Below, one piece after another: positions 53,118 through 61,076 of a stretch of 61,076 bases of DNA. The position numbers and the translations under genes are program-made. The stretch comes from Cnuella takakiae (lineage in GTDB: Bacteria; Bacteroidota; Bacteroidia; Chitinophagales; Chitinophagaceae), in the NCBI RefSeq assembly GCF_001953305.1, contig NZ_MTFE01000010.1:1251426-1312501 (forward strand). Reading direction: 5' to 3'. A model generated the notes under the pieces. That model had not been told where the DNA came from and made no database searches. It worked only from the letters and a program-made list of their open reading frames with translations. Within the stretch, counting starts at the first letter, position 1, and each line of letters opens with the position of its first letter.

Positions 53118-54284
53118 TTAGGTGTTCCCCGGCTTTTTCCGCATAGCACCCGCCTTGGTGATCATCGCGGAGCCAAACATGTTTTTCAACTGGTCTACCG
53201 TTTTGTACAATTCCAGTTTTTCCTCCGACCGGTCAAACAAATTCATTTGGAGCGTCATGGGTATGAGGTGCGAAAAGCGCACACCCAACAGGCGCACCTT
53301 TTCACCCGGACGGTATAATTTGCCAAAAAGGTCTTTTACTTTTTCAAACAACACGTTATCCAGCGCAGTGTAGTCAATCACTTCCTGTTTGGACACGGTA
53401 GAAAAATCAGAGTACCGGACTTTCACCGTTACACAACCCGTCAGCTTTTCTTCCTGCCGCAGGTCGTACGCACATTCCTCGGTTTGCTTGAGCAACTGGG
53501 TGTGCAGGAATTTCAGGTCATTGCTGTCTTCCGAAAACGTGTCTTCGTGCGACAGTGATTTTTGTTCGCTGTAAGCCTCCACCGGGTTGTCATCGATACC
53601 ATGTGCTTTTTCCCACAGGCGTTTGCCCCACTTGCCAAAGGCTCTTTCCAATACCTCAATGGGTGTATGGGCCAGCTGCTGAATGGTATGAATACCCATT
53701 TGTTTGAGCTGCACTTCTGTTTGTTTGCCCACCATGGGAATCTTGTCTACCGTCATGGGCCAGAGGAATGCCGTTTCCTTGCCATGCGGTATTTCGAGGA
53801 AGCCATTGGGCTTGGCCTCGGTAGTGGCCATCTTGCTTACCAGCTTGGAAGAAGACAGGCCATAGGAGATGGGCAGGCCCGTTTCGCGCATCACCTTTTC
53901 GCGCAACTGGCGGGTGTACTCACTGGCGCCAAAGAAGCGGTCCATGCCACTGAGGTCGCAGTAAAATTCATCGATGGAGGCTTTTTCAAATTGGGGCACC
54001 GCCTCGCTGATGATGCCGGTAACAATGCGCGAATAATGGCTGTAATCGGCATGGCTGCCGCGGATAAAGATGGCTTCAGGGCAAAGGCGCTTTGCTGTTA
54101 TGGAAGGCATGGCACTGTGAATACCAAACTTGCGGGCCTCGTAAGAGCAGGCCGCTACAATGCCGCGCTGACCGTCGCCACCAACGATGAGGGGCTTGCC
54201 TTTCAATGAAGAGTTTTTCAGTACTTCTACCGACACAAAAAAAGCATCGAGGTCGAAATGGGCGATATGACGGGAAGCGGTGAT
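53118..54284 (-). CDS. dinB: DNA polymerase IV, Y family, without an ordinary start codon
   Basis: Translesion DNA polymerase. The frame reads HIAHFDLDAFFVSVEVLKNS, the expected N-terminus with catalytic Asp, then SYEARKFGIHSAMP, KASIDEFYCDLSGMDRFFG (second catalytic acidic pair), ISYGLSSSKLVSKMATTEAKPNG, an HhH region and the little finger with RLLGVRFSHL. A GTG at 54236 is the first standard start, but it would remove the first catalytic Asp. Back to the stop at 54320-54318 the frame has only ATC candidates (54284, 54266). I give 54284, uncertain; ATC or a lost ATG are the options. Confidence 0.85.
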   Translation of the reverse strand: MTASRHIAHFDLDAFFVSVEVLKNSSLKGKPLIVGGDGQRGIVAACSYEARKFGIHSAMPSITAKRLCPEAIFIRGSHADYSHYSRIVTGIISEAVPQFEKASIDEFYCDLSGMDRFFGASEYTRQLREKVMRETGLPISYGLSSSKLVSKMATTEAKPNGFLEIPHGKETAFLWPMTVDKIPMVGKQTEVQLKQMGIHTIQQLAHTPIEVLERAFGKWGKRLWEKAHGIDDNPVEAYSEQKSLSHEDTFSEDSNDLKFLHTQLLKQTEECAYDLRQEEKLTGCVTVKVRYSDFSTVSKQEVIDYTALDNVLFEKVKDLFGKLYRPGEKVRLLGVRFSHLIPMTLQMNLFDRSEEKLELYKTVDQLKNMFGSAMITKAGAMRKKPGNT

Positions 54285-54601
54285 GGGTGAAGGTTTAGAA
54301 GGGCAAAGGTAGGTGGGTTAGGGGTTGTGAGTTTGGCGTTAGGTGTTTTTGGTTTTTGGTTTTTGGTTTTTGGTTTTTGGTTTTTGGTTTTTGGTAAAAC
54401 TTTCTAAGATACGGTGGAATGGTGCTTACTGTTAGGGGCGGTGGCTGGTGGGCGGTTGATTCTCGTAGTGCTATAGTGTTTATACTGGAAAGGAAAACGT
54501 AGCAAAAAACTAACCTGTATCAGGATGATAAATGGAGCTACCGTGGTTAGGTGTGAAAGCGAAGTGCCGCTGCTGTTAAATCGGTAAGTTTAACCACCAA
54601 T
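54285..54601. other. 317-bp intergenic region with a heptanucleotide repeat
   Basis: Divergent promoter region between the polymerase IV gene and the Crp/Fnr-like regulator. Apart from the SSR at 54345-54395 nothing is recognisable. Confidence 0.5.
54345..54395. repeat. Tandem heptanucleotide repeat (GGTTTTT)n
   Basis: Six perfect GGTTTTT units at 54351-54392 plus partial units on both sides. Slippage-prone; located within a divergent promoter region about 207 bases ahead of the Crp/Fnr-like gene. Confidence 0.9.
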
Positions 54602-55186
54602 ATGAACCCGCACCAACAACTGCAGCAGTTCCTTTTGCCCATTCACGCATTGAAGAGCGAAGAGATGGAGGCTTTCCTGGCCGTTTGGGAGCCTTATACC
54701 TGCAAGCGCAAGCAGGTGCTCACCCAAAGTGGCGAAACGGAACGATACCTGTATTTTGTACTGGAAGGTGTGCAGCGTTGCTATTGCCTTACACCGGCCG
54801 GCGCTGAGGCTACCATTGTGTTTACCTATCCTTATTCCTTTTCGGGTGTTGCCGATTCCTTTCTTACCCAAACACCTTCGGGCTATGTGCTGGAAACGCT
54901 TACTGCGAGTAGCTTTTTGCGCACCAGCTACACACAACTGGAGCAATTGTTACACCATTATCCCAATATACAAACCCTACTACTGAAGGCTACTGCTTTT
55001 GTACTCAAAGGCGTTTTGGAGCGGCAGGTTGAACTACAGTATTATAGTGCAGAAGATAAGTTCCGCACCCTGCTGCGCCGGAGCCCCCATGTGCTTAATC
55101 TCATACCGCATAAATACCTGGCTTCTTACCTGGGTATCGACCCGGCAACTTTCAGCAAGTTGCTGGGGTCGGTACGAATCGGGTAA
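54602..55186 (+). CDS. Crp/Fnr-family regulator
   Basis: A 194-aa regulator. cNMP-binding-like barrel about 20-130 (KRKQVLTQSGETERYLYFVLEGVQR, FTYPYSFSGVADSFLTQTPSGY), and a C-terminal helix-turn-helix about 150-190 with LNLIPHKYLASYLGIDPATFSKLLGSVRIG. The C-terminal end is short relative to full Crp, as in the Bacteroidota subgroup annotated Crp/Fnr family. No Fe-S cysteines. The target is unknown. Confidence 0.87.
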   Translation: MNPHQQLQQFLLPIHALKSEEMEAFLAVWEPYTCKRKQVLTQSGETERYLYFVLEGVQRCYCLTPAGAEATIVFTYPYSFSGVADSFLTQTPSGYVLETLTASSFLRTSYTQLEQLLHHYPNIQTLLLKATAFVLKGVLERQVELQYYSAEDKFRTLLRRSPHVLNLIPHKYLASYLGIDPATFSKLLGSVRIG

Positions 55187-55373
55187 TGAGGGTAAGCAGG
55201 GTAGTGGAAAGTGATTGGTGCGTAGTGATTGGTGATTGGGAATTCAGGATTGAATGAGCAGGAGGAAAACCCAAAACTATTTCCCTGGTTCCGGATTCAT
55301 TTTGAATACCCAATACCCAATCCCTTTTTCTTAAATCTTGATTAAGGCAAAGATTTTGCAAAACACCTCCTGC

Positions 55374-55381
55374 TAGTTTTG
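55374..55381 (+). promoter_or_regulatory. Candidate TAnnTTTG element of the DinB-like gene
   Basis: TAGTTTTG, 17 bases before the ATG at 55399. Confidence 0.4.
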
Positions 55382-55398
55382 TTTCAAAACATCCAGGT

Positions 55399-56007
55399 AT
55401 GAAAAAGTTTAAAGCCGAGGACCTGATCAATAGTTTGCAGCAGGATGTGCGCCAGCTGATTTTGGGTGCAGAGCACTTCCGGGGTATTGACCCGGTAAAG
55501 CTCAATTACCCGCCCGCCGAAGGTTCGTGGACCGTGTTGCAGGCGCTGGAGCACCTCAATTTGTACAACCGCTATTACCTGCCTGAAATTGAAAGAAAGG
55601 TGGCCATTATTCCTAAAGAATGGAACGCCTGGTTTGTGCCCGGTATGCTGGGCGATTATTTTACCCGCATGATGCAGCCTGCCAATGTGCTGGAGGTGAA
55701 AAACAAGATGAAAACCCCCAAAGGCTACCGGCCCGAACTGGTGCTGAACGCCGATGCTGTGTTGCAGGAGTTTATCACCCACCAGCACAAGTTGCTGAAG
55801 TTGCTGGAAATTGCCCGTAAGCGCAATATGAACGAAATAAAAATTGCCACATCCCTGAGCAAACTGCTCAAACTAAAGCTGGGCGACACTTTCCGGTTCC
55901 TGATTGCCCATGAGCAAAGGCATATGGTGCAGGCCCGCAATGCACTGAAGGCGCTGGGGTTGCCTACCGGCCAGTTTCCGGTAGTGGTAGCTCCTGCCGG
56001 TGTGTAA
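55399..56007 (+). CDS. DinB superfamily protein (DinB_2)
   Basis: A 202-aa four-helix protein with the family metal ligands: ALEHLNLYNRYYLPEIE near the N-terminus and FLIAHEQRHMVQARNAL at the C-terminus (His, His-x3-His pattern). A central region with basic residues (MNEIKIATSLSKLLKLKL) separates the halves. Annotated in relatives as DinB family/DUF664-like; likely acts on small thiol-conjugated molecules. Not related in sequence to polymerase IV despite the name. Confidence 0.85.
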   Translation: MKKFKAEDLINSLQQDVRQLILGAEHFRGIDPVKLNYPPAEGSWTVLQALEHLNLYNRYYLPEIERKVAIIPKEWNAWFVPGMLGDYFTRMMQPANVLEVKNKMKTPKGYRPELVLNADAVLQEFITHQHKLLKLLEIARKRNMNEIKIATSLSKLLKLKLGDTFRFLIAHEQRHMVQARNALKALGLPTGQFPVVVAPAGV

Positions 56008-56039
56008 AAGGGTGGTTAAGGCAAAACGGGGTGTTTGCC

Positions 56040-56558
56040 TTAACCTAAATAGATTTCCAGCAAGCCTTCGGGTAGCTCCACGTACACCTTGCGGTCCTTG
56101 TGGTCTATATTCAGCAGGGTGCTTTCGTTAAGGGGAATATAGGCTTCCTTGCCTGCAACTTCTATGCGGCACAACACCTGGTGGGGTTGCTCTATCACTT
56201 CGATGATGAGGCCCAGTTCCTTTTCTTCCTCAATAAGGGTATAGCCCAGCAGGTTGATGGGAGCTGTTTTTGCCGAGAACTTGCGGAAGTCGGGTTCGGG
56301 CAGCCAAACTTCTTTTTGCGCCAGCTTTACCGCAGCCTCGCGGGTATTGATATCCTGTATTTTCAGGTAAATTTCTTCTTCGCTCTTGATGCGGGCGCCC
56401 TCAACAAAATAGGGGATGAAGGAACTTTTGCGTTCTTCAATGAAAATGGCCGCCAAGCCTTTGAGCGCTGTTTTTTTTCCCAGGCTATGTTTCAGTACCA
56501 ACTCGCCGGTGAGGCCAAAAGCGGAAACGAGCTTGCCTATCTTAAAATATTCAGTCAT
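56040..56558 (-). CDS. rimM: Ribosome maturation factor RimM
   Basis: A 172-aa protein binding S19 in the 30S subunit during assembly. N-terminal RimM domain (FKIGKLVSAFGLTGELVLKHS) and C-terminal PRC-barrel domain (PINLLGYTLIEEEKELGLIIEVIEQPHQ, EAYIPLNESTLLNIDHKDRKVYVELPEGLLEIY). Lies downstream of rpsP on the same strand, after a terminator-like hairpin. Confidence 0.95.
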   Translation of the reverse strand: MTEYFKIGKLVSAFGLTGELVLKHSLGKKTALKGLAAIFIEERKSSFIPYFVEGARIKSEEEIYLKIQDINTREAAVKLAQKEVWLPEPDFRKFSAKTAPINLLGYTLIEEEKELGLIIEVIEQPHQVLCRIEVAGKEAYIPLNESTLLNIDHKDRKVYVELPEGLLEIYLG

Positions 56559-56663
56559 TCGATTTGCGATTTTAGATTACGGATTTCGGAGCACTTCCTT
56601 TGTCGGCAAATAGGCGCTGGTGAGTGGCTGCCCAAATCCGATATCCTATCTCTGAAATAAAAA

Positions 56664-56692
56664 AAGGTGGCTGCCCGGGGGCAAACCACCTT
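56664..56692 (-). terminator. Terminator or attenuator between rpsP and rimM
   Basis: Stem AAGGTGG/CCACCTT (56664-56670, 56686-56692); on the minus strand the T-run TTTTTT follows directly. It would reduce read-through from rpsP to rimM. Confidence 0.75.
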
Positions 56693-56714
56693 AATTCGTT
56701 GCAGGTCCGGATGA

Positions 56715-57170
56715 TTATCCTTCAGCACCTTCTTCGCTGGCGGGACGCGCTGCGGGGCGCTCCTGACGGCGGTAAGGCGGATTTCTGCGGGCTCTTCTTT
56801 CCTGCTGGGCAGCCTGCTGGCGCTTTTGAATCTGGGCTTCGTGTTCGCCATGCCATGCCTGGAATTTCTCCATAGCAGTAGCATCATCAAACAGACCCAG
56901 TTTCACACCGCGCAGGAGGTGTTTCAGATACAGCACGCCTTTGTACGACAGGATTTTACGAACAGTATCGGTAGGCTGAGCACCTTTGTGCAGCCATTCC
57001 AACGACTTCTGACGGTCGAGCTGGATAGTAGCAGGGGTAGTCAGGGGGTTGTAAGTACCGAGTTTCTGGATGAATTTACCATCGCGGGGGCTGCGGGCAT
57101 CTGCCACAACAATGAAATAGAACGGGCGCTTCTTCGACCCGTGTCTTTGCAGTCGGATTTTAACTGGCAT
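56715..57170 (-). CDS. rpsP: Ribosomal protein bS16 with long C-terminal extension
   Basis: A 151-aa protein; the standard bS16 core is about 80 residues ([59 protein letters not shown]). Residues about 90-151 form an extra basic, Ala/Glu/Arg-rich tail ([26 protein letters not shown]) common in Bacteroidota. The 30S subunit assembly protein is essential. Preceded by ffh on the same strand. Confidence 0.96.
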   Translation of the reverse strand: MPVKIRLQRHGSKKRPFYFIVVADARSPRDGKFIQKLGTYNPLTTPATIQLDRQKSLEWLHKGAQPTDTVRKILSYKGVLYLKHLLRGVKLGLFDDATAMEKFQAWHGEHEAQIQKRQQAAQQERRARRNPPYRRQERPAARPASEEGAEG

Positions 57171-57508
57171 CTTAAATAGACATTTAAATGCGTTAAAGAA
57201 AAAAGGTTAACGCGGCAAAAGTACGGCCGTCAGCCAACATAGACAACTTACTGGCAAATTTTAAGAACCTTTATCCGCATTCGTTTGCGGATTAGAGAAA
57301 ACAGAAGGGAAATGCTGCTGGGACCCCTTTTTTTAGATGATTTCTAAGCAATTAAGAAGCTGCCTGGGTTCAAAGTGTATTCAAACCCGGCCTTATCTTC
57401 AAATCTTGGGTTGTGCCAGCAGCTAAAACAAATCCGCCACCTCTTGGAGAGATGGCGGATCAAAAAGGCAATTTCGACCTAAGTTCTCCATCAGGGAGCC
57501 CGTGGGTA
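57171..57508. other. 338-bp gap between rpsP and ffh
   Basis: Holds the ffh terminator (57427-57460) and an AT-rich stretch upstream of rpsP that likely carries its promoter. No gene seen. Confidence 0.6.
57427..57460 (-). terminator. Terminator of ffh
   Basis: 12-bp stem with one mismatch, ATCCGCCACCTC/GAGATGGCGGAT, and a 5-base loop; on the minus strand followed by TTGTTTTAG. Confidence 0.7.
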
Positions 57509-58834
57509 TTACCTCCGCATGCCCGGCATCATCTTGCCGCCCATGGGCATTTTGTTCATCATCTTCATCATCTCGCGCATCTGCTCAAACTGCTTCATAA
57601 AGGCGTTTACTTCCGAGATGTCCTTGCCCGAACCTTTGGCAATACGCTTACGGCGGCTGCTGTCAATTACATCGGGGTTGGCCCTTTCGTGCAGGGTCAT
57701 GGAGTTGATGATGGCTTCAATGCCTTTGAACGCATCGTCCGAAATATCGATATCCTTGATGGCCTTGCCCACACCGGGTATCATGGCCAGCAGGTCCTTG
57801 ATATTACCCATCTTCTTGATTTGCTCCAGCTGCTGCTTGAAGTCGGCAAAGTCAAACTGGTTCTTGCGGATTTTCTTTTCCAGCTTTTTGGCCTGCTCTT
57901 CGTCGAACTGGGCCTGGGCTTTTTCCACCAGGGTGGTGATATCACCCATACCCAGGATACGCTGGGCCATCCGCTCGGGGTAAAACACATCGAGCGTATC
58001 CAGTTTTTCACCGCTGGAAACAAACTTGATGGGTTTTTCAACCGTGTATTTAATAGAAAGGGCCGCACCACCGCGGGTATCGCCATCCAGCTTGGTCAGC
58101 ACCACGCCACTGAAGTCGAGGCGGTCGTTGAAGGCTTTGGCGGTGTTTACCGCGTCTTGGCCGGTCATACTGTCCACCACAAACAGGATTTCGGTGGGGT
58201 TTACCGCGCTTTTGATATTGGCCACTTCGGTCATCATCGCTTCGTCTACCGCCAGGCGGCCGGCGGTATCGATGATCACCACGTTCTTGTTCTTGGCGCG
58301 TGCCTCGCGGATGGCGTTTTGGGCAATCTCAACCGGGTTTTTGTTCTCCAGTTCCAGGTGCACATCCACGCCTATCTGCTCGCCCAGCACCCGCAGCTGC
58401 TCCATGGCCGCAGGGCGGTACACGTCGGCAGCCACCAGCAGGGGCGACAGTTTCTTTTGCTTTTTAAGGTAGTTGGCCAGTTTGCCGCTGAAGGTGGTTT
58501 TACCCGAGCCCTGCAGGCCTGCAATCAGGATCACGGCAGGAGCGCCCTTAGCGTTCAGTTCGGTAGCCTCGCCACCCATCAGGCTTACCAGTTCGTCCTT
58601 AACGATCTTTACCATCAGCTGGCTGGGCGAAATGGCGGTGATCACTTTTTCACCCGTTGCCTTTTCCCGTACCGTATCGGTAAATTCCTTGGCGATCTTA
58701 TAGTTTACGTCGGCATCCACCAGTGCACGGCGGATCTCTTTCACCGTTGCCGCCACGTTGAGGTCGGTAATCTTTCCTTCGCCTTTAAGGTTTTTAAAGG
58801 CACTATCAAGCCGGTCGCTTAATGATTCAAACAT
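57509..58834 (-). CDS. ffh: Signal recognition particle GTPase Ffh
   Basis: A 441-aa SRP54 protein, targeting nascent membrane proteins to FtsY. N domain 1-90; G domain with G1 GLQGSGKT (106-113), VAADVYRPAAMEQL, DTAGRLA, TKLDGDTRGGAAL; methionine-rich M domain from about 310 (MKQFEQMREMMKMMNK, GGKMMPGMRR), which binds the signal peptide and 4.5S RNA. The RNA gene was not found in the window. Start ATG at 58834. Confidence 0.97.
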   Translation of the reverse strand: MFESLSDRLDSAFKNLKGEGKITDLNVAATVKEIRRALVDADVNYKIAKEFTDTVREKATGEKVITAISPSQLMVKIVKDELVSLMGGEATELNAKGAPAVILIAGLQGSGKTTFSGKLANYLKKQKKLSPLLVAADVYRPAAMEQLRVLGEQIGVDVHLELENKNPVEIAQNAIREARAKNKNVVIIDTAGRLAVDEAMMTEVANIKSAVNPTEILFVVDSMTGQDAVNTAKAFNDRLDFSGVVLTKLDGDTRGGAALSIKYTVEKPIKFVSSGEKLDTLDVFYPERMAQRILGMGDITTLVEKAQAQFDEEQAKKLEKKIRKNQFDFADFKQQLEQIKKMGNIKDLLAMIPGVGKAIKDIDISDDAFKGIEAIINSMTLHERANPDVIDSSRRKRIAKGSGKDISEVNAFMKQFEQMREMMKMMNKMPMGGKMMPGMRR

Positions 58835-58854
58835 GGATCACAGATTTGATGATT

Positions 58855-59256
58855 TTACTGATTTCGCAGATTCCTTTCGGAATAAACGAATCTTTTGAAC
58901 TGAAGGCTGTCTGCTCCAAAGTCGAGCAACAACCCCACTTCAATTTTAAAGATATTTAAGTAGTTAAGAACCTGATTACAAGCAGTTTTATCTATTTCAC
59001 CAACAGCTTTCAATTCAACCAGTACTTTTTGTTCAACAAGTACATCCAACCTTCTTTTCCCAATCCATTGAGCCTGATAATAAATATCCTTTTCAACTTC
59101 ACTTTTAAAGTTCAGACCGGTTTGTGCAAGTTCAATCAATAAACTTTTCCTGTAAATCGCTTCTGGAAAACCGCAGCCAAAATGGTTGTGCACCTTCATG
59201 GCACAGCCAATAATTTGTCTTGTAAGATTCGAATGTTTGTAGTGGCTTTGCTCCAT
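58855..59256 (-). CDS. GxxExxY protein (PDDEXK-like)
   Basis: A 133-aa protein of the GxxExxY family, named for the motif in HFGCGFPEAIYRKSL; further motifs are IGKRRLDVLVEQKVLVELKAV (PDDEXK-like D..E.K) and the Cys-Asn-Gln-containing NQVLNYLNIF. Function unknown; the core resembles a nuclease fold. AT-rich compared with ffh and rpoD, and flanked by 12-bp inverted words, so likely horizontally acquired and inserted between two housekeeping genes. Confidence 0.85.
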   Translation of the reverse strand: MEQSHYKHSNLTRQIIGCAMKVHNHFGCGFPEAIYRKSLLIELAQTGLNFKSEVEKDIYYQAQWIGKRRLDVLVEQKVLVELKAVGEIDKTACNQVLNYLNIFKIEVGLLLDFGADSLQFKRFVYSERNLRNQ

Positions 59257-59273
59257 AAAACATCTGCGAAATC
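58860..59273. repeat. 12-bp inverted repeats flanking the GxxExxY gene
   Basis: GATTTCGCAGAT at 58860-58871 and its exact complement ATCTGCGAAATC at 59262-59273. The right word partly repeats at about 59290 (CATCTGCGATAA). The left copy lies over the last codons and the right one just upstream of the start. Confidence 0.5.
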
Positions 59274-59294
59274 CTTTCCAATCCTTCCATCTGC

Positions 59295-59327
59295 GATAAA
59301 AAAAAGTGAATAGAGACTATTCACTTT
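59295..59327 (-). terminator. Terminator of rpoD
   Basis: Perfect 11-bp stem AAAGTGAATAG/CTATTCACTTT (59303-59313, 59317-59327) with a 3-base loop; on the minus strand a run of eight T follows, about 90 bases after the rpoD stop. Confidence 0.8.
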
Positions 59328-59414
59328 CAGTTGTGCAAATATAAAGATATAAGTGGGATGCGGGAGGCTGCACTTTAGCCCAAGGCCAAACCTTTAACGC
59401 CAAACCCCAAACAT

Positions 59415-60284
59415 TCAGGCCCCCAGGTAGGTGCGCAGTACTTTGGTGCGGCTATTGGCTTTTAGTTTGGTGATGGCTTTGTCCTTGATCTGGCGAACGC
59501 GTTCGCGGGTGAGATTAAACTTTTCGCCAATGTCTTCCAGGCTAAGGGGGTGATCCACACCGATACCAAAAAAGTAGCAGATCACGTCCTTTTGCCTTTC
59601 GGTAAGGGTGCCCAGCGAGCGGTTGATCTCCACCCGGAGGCTTTGGCGGTGGTCCAGTTCGGCATCGGTTTTTTCTGCATTTGGGTTTTCCAGCACATCC
59701 AGCAGGGTGCTTTCTTCGCCTTCGGCCAACGGCGTGTCCATACTTATATGGCGGGCGTTGATGCCCAGTGAAGAGGAAACTTCTTCCAGGTCCATACCCA
59801 GGAGTTCGGCCAGTTCTTCGGCCGAGGGTTCGCGTTCAAACTCCTGCTCCAGCTGTGAGTAGGCTTTTTGGATGCGGTTGGTGAGGCCTACTTTATTAAG
59901 CGGCAGGCGCACGATGCGGGCCTGTTCGGCCAGCGCCTGCAGGATGCTTTGGCGGATCCACCATACGGCATAGGAAATAAATTTGAAACCACGGGTTTCG
60001 TCAAAACGCTGGGCGGCTTTAATGAGGCCCAAGTTGCCTTCGTTGATCAGGTCGGGAAGGGAAAGGCCCTGGTTCTGGTACTGTTTGGCAACAGATACCA
60101 CAAAGCGCAGGTTGGCACGGGTTAGCTTGTTGAGGGCTTGCTGGTCGCCTTGTTTGATCAGGGTGGCAAGGCGAACTTCCTCCTCAGGCGTAACAAGCTC
60201 TACTTTTCCGATCTCCTGGAGGTATTTTTCCAGGCTTTGCGATTCACGATTGGTGATCGACTTTGTGATCTTCAGCTGACGCAT
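59415..60284 (-). CDS. rpoD: Primary sigma factor RpoD/SigA, Bacteroidota type
   Basis: A 289-aa sigma-70 protein without the long region 1.1. Region 1.2-2 starts [22 protein letters not shown]; region 2 has [40 protein letters not shown] and [20 protein letters not shown] (recognises the TAnnTTTG-type -7 element). Region 4 has [16 protein letters not shown] and [17 protein letters not shown]. Start at the second ATG (60284), matching the standard MRQLKITK start; the one at 60290 is an alternative. Essential housekeeping sigma factor. Confidence 0.97.
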   Translation of the reverse strand: MRQLKITKSITNRESQSLEKYLQEIGKVELVTPEEEVRLATLIKQGDQQALNKLTRANLRFVVSVAKQYQNQGLSLPDLINEGNLGLIKAAQRFDETRGFKFISYAVWWIRQSILQALAEQARIVRLPLNKVGLTNRIQKAYSQLEQEFEREPSAEELAELLGMDLEEVSSSLGINARHISMDTPLAEGEESTLLDVLENPNAEKTDAELDHRQSLRVEINRSLGTLTERQKDVICYFFGIGVDHPLSLEDIGEKFNLTRERVRQIKDKAITKLKANSRTKVLRTYLGA

Positions 60285-60571
60285 ACTCATAGGTAGGCAG
60301 TTTAGATGGTTAATTTGAGGTTGCAGCGCAATCGTTTTGGTAAGGGTGTCCCAAATATTCCATCACAAAATCTTCCGCTCAGATTTGTTGGTTGCTAGTG
60401 ATCTTCTATCCAATTTAAGAAAACTGTGTATATGAAAAAAATAATTTTTAAGAATCCTTTTACAAATGCTTACGGAAAAACCCTTATAAGTTATAACAGG
60501 GCTGGATAAAAAATTTTGGTGGTTCCCTTTTTTTCCTGTTATTGCAGCCCCCGAAGGGATAATAGGACCCA

Positions 60572-60955
60572 ATGAGTAAAAAACAATTATACACTTTAGA
60601 ATACCCGGTGCGCTGTTCGCCCACCATCCTGTACGAATTTCTTTCTACCGCCAGCGGTATGCAGGAATGGTTTGCCGATAAAGTAGATGAAAGAGATGGC
60701 GTATTTACTTTCTCCTGGAACGGCTCCAGCGAAACAGCCGAACAGGTGGAGAGCGAGGAAGAGCGCTTTGTGCGGTACCATTGGTCGCATGCACCCAAAG
60801 AGGAATACTTCGAGTTCAGGATCGAAAAGTCGGAGGTGACCAACCAAACCATCCTGGTGATCAAAGATTTTGCAGAGAAGAAGGAAATCAAGGACCAGAG
60901 CATGCTTTGGGACTACCAGGTTAAAGACCTGTTCCATCGCCTGGGTGGCGCCTAG
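60572..60955 (+). CDS. START/SRPBCC-like protein
   Basis: A 127-aa single-domain protein with the helix-grip features of the START/Aha1-like superfamily: YPVRCSPTILYEFLSTASGMQEWFADKV at the N-terminus, FTFSWNGSSETAEQVE, and the long C-terminal helix WDYQVKDLFHRLGG. Widespread in Bacteroidota beside rpoD-like genes, function unknown. It is divergent from rpoD across 287 bp in which I saw no clear promoter or repeat. Confidence 0.85.
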   Translation: MSKKQLYTLEYPVRCSPTILYEFLSTASGMQEWFADKVDERDGVFTFSWNGSSETAEQVESEEERFVRYHWSHAPKEEYFEFRIEKSEVTNQTILVIKDFAEKKEIKDQSMLWDYQVKDLFHRLGGA

Positions 60956-61001
60956 TACGAGCAAATGCGGAGCAGCAGCTCCCAGCTTTTCAATAAATTA
61001 T

Positions 61002-61048
61002 TTGCTGCAAGATGCCACTGTTCCAGTGGCCATTTTGCAGCAATTTTT
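61002..61048 (+). terminator. Terminator of the START-like gene
   Basis: Outer stem TTGCTGCAA/TTGCAGCAA (61002-61010, 61035-61043) and inner stem GCCACTG/CAGTGGC (61014-61020, 61024-61030), followed by TTTTTATT. Confidence 0.85.
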
Positions 61049-61076
61049 ATTGGTACCGGCCGGGGGGGGAGGGGGG

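Noticed and set aside
53118-54236. Taking the GTG at 54236 as the polymerase IV start
   Set aside because: It would delete the conserved FDLDAFF segment with the first catalytic Asp although that segment is perfectly preserved in frame upstream.
54541-54601. Possible riboswitch in the leader of the Crp/Fnr-like gene
   Set aside because: A few short complementary words exist but no known aptamer core was seen.
57413-58822. Plus-strand frame of 469 codons opposite ffh
   Set aside because: Antisense of a highly conserved gene; no domain; repeats His-rich words typical of such shadows.
61055-61076. G-rich run at the very end of the window
   Set aside because: The GGGGGGG stretch at a sequence end is best explained as a read or assembly artefact, not a biological G-quadruplex.

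Overview
The window reads as a chromosomal piece of a Bacteroidota bacterium, most likely a Chitinophagaceae-like soil, sludge or freshwater lineage. Grounds for this are a short primary sigma factor of the Bacteroidota type (289 aa), ribosomal protein bS16 with a long tail, TonB receptors with a carboxypeptidase-like N-terminal domain, LytTR and CHASE/PAS regulators, almost no Shine-Dalgarno sequences, and several TAnnTTTG promoter elements close to start codons. The family-level placement is inference. No rRNA, tRNA, CRISPR array, phage or transposase gene was seen.

Layout. 0.2-11 kb: cell-wall sugar recycling (anmK), a huge periplasmic propeller-amidohydrolase, a YceI protein, adenine deaminase and a sortilin/BNR-repeat protein. 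11-19 kb: LytTR regulator, hybrid kinase with phosphotransfer domain, trmD and a multi-PAS kinase. 19-23.2 kb: small accessory genes, most on the minus strand, including a visibly AT-rich stretch with paired inverted repeats between genes that resembles a gene-cassette array. 23.4-27.1 kb: nitrosative-stress block (membrane cytochrome c, DUF2249-RIC di-iron protein, Rrf2 regulator coupled to an NnrS-like membrane protein). 27.6-33.9 kb: candidate metal-handling block (MIP18-type protein, PepSY membrane protein, TonB receptor, small Cys protein, and a divergent heme-copper-oxidase-like membrane protein). 34-36.7 kb: response regulator, GAF kinase and acetyltransferase. 36.8-44.6 kb: a complete clade II (Sec/lipoprotein type) nitrous oxide reductase cluster on the minus strand (cytochrome c, nosZ, fasciclin lipoprotein, a membrane-NosL fusion, nosD, nosF, nosY). 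44.8-50.4 kb: divergent Rrf2-RIC pair, PAS kinase, a REC-Crp/Fnr hybrid regulator and hemN. 50.6-61 kb: housekeeping genes (S4 protein, M20 peptidase, DNA polymerase IV, rimM, rpsP, ffh, rpoD) with some accessory genes.

How the genes fit together. The centre of the window (23-50 kb) looks like one physiological unit for life at low oxygen with nitrogen oxides: N2O is reduced to N2 by NosZ, electrons come from small c-type cytochromes, copper is delivered by NosL and NosDFY, NO damage is handled by two RIC di-iron proteins and an NnrS-like protein under two cysteine-bearing Rrf2 regulators, and anaerobic heme supply comes from HemN. No nitrite or NO reductase is seen here, so within this window the organism looks like a non-denitrifying N2O reducer. 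The most interesting oddities are the NosL fusion with an intact internal lipoprotein signal, spacers in the nos cluster made of long inverted repeats of low-complexity words, three copies of a ~177-bp palindromic repeat (two bracket the Rrf2-NnrS-like operon), the cassette-like island, and a DNA polymerase IV gene with no ordinary start codon ahead of its catalytic aspartate.
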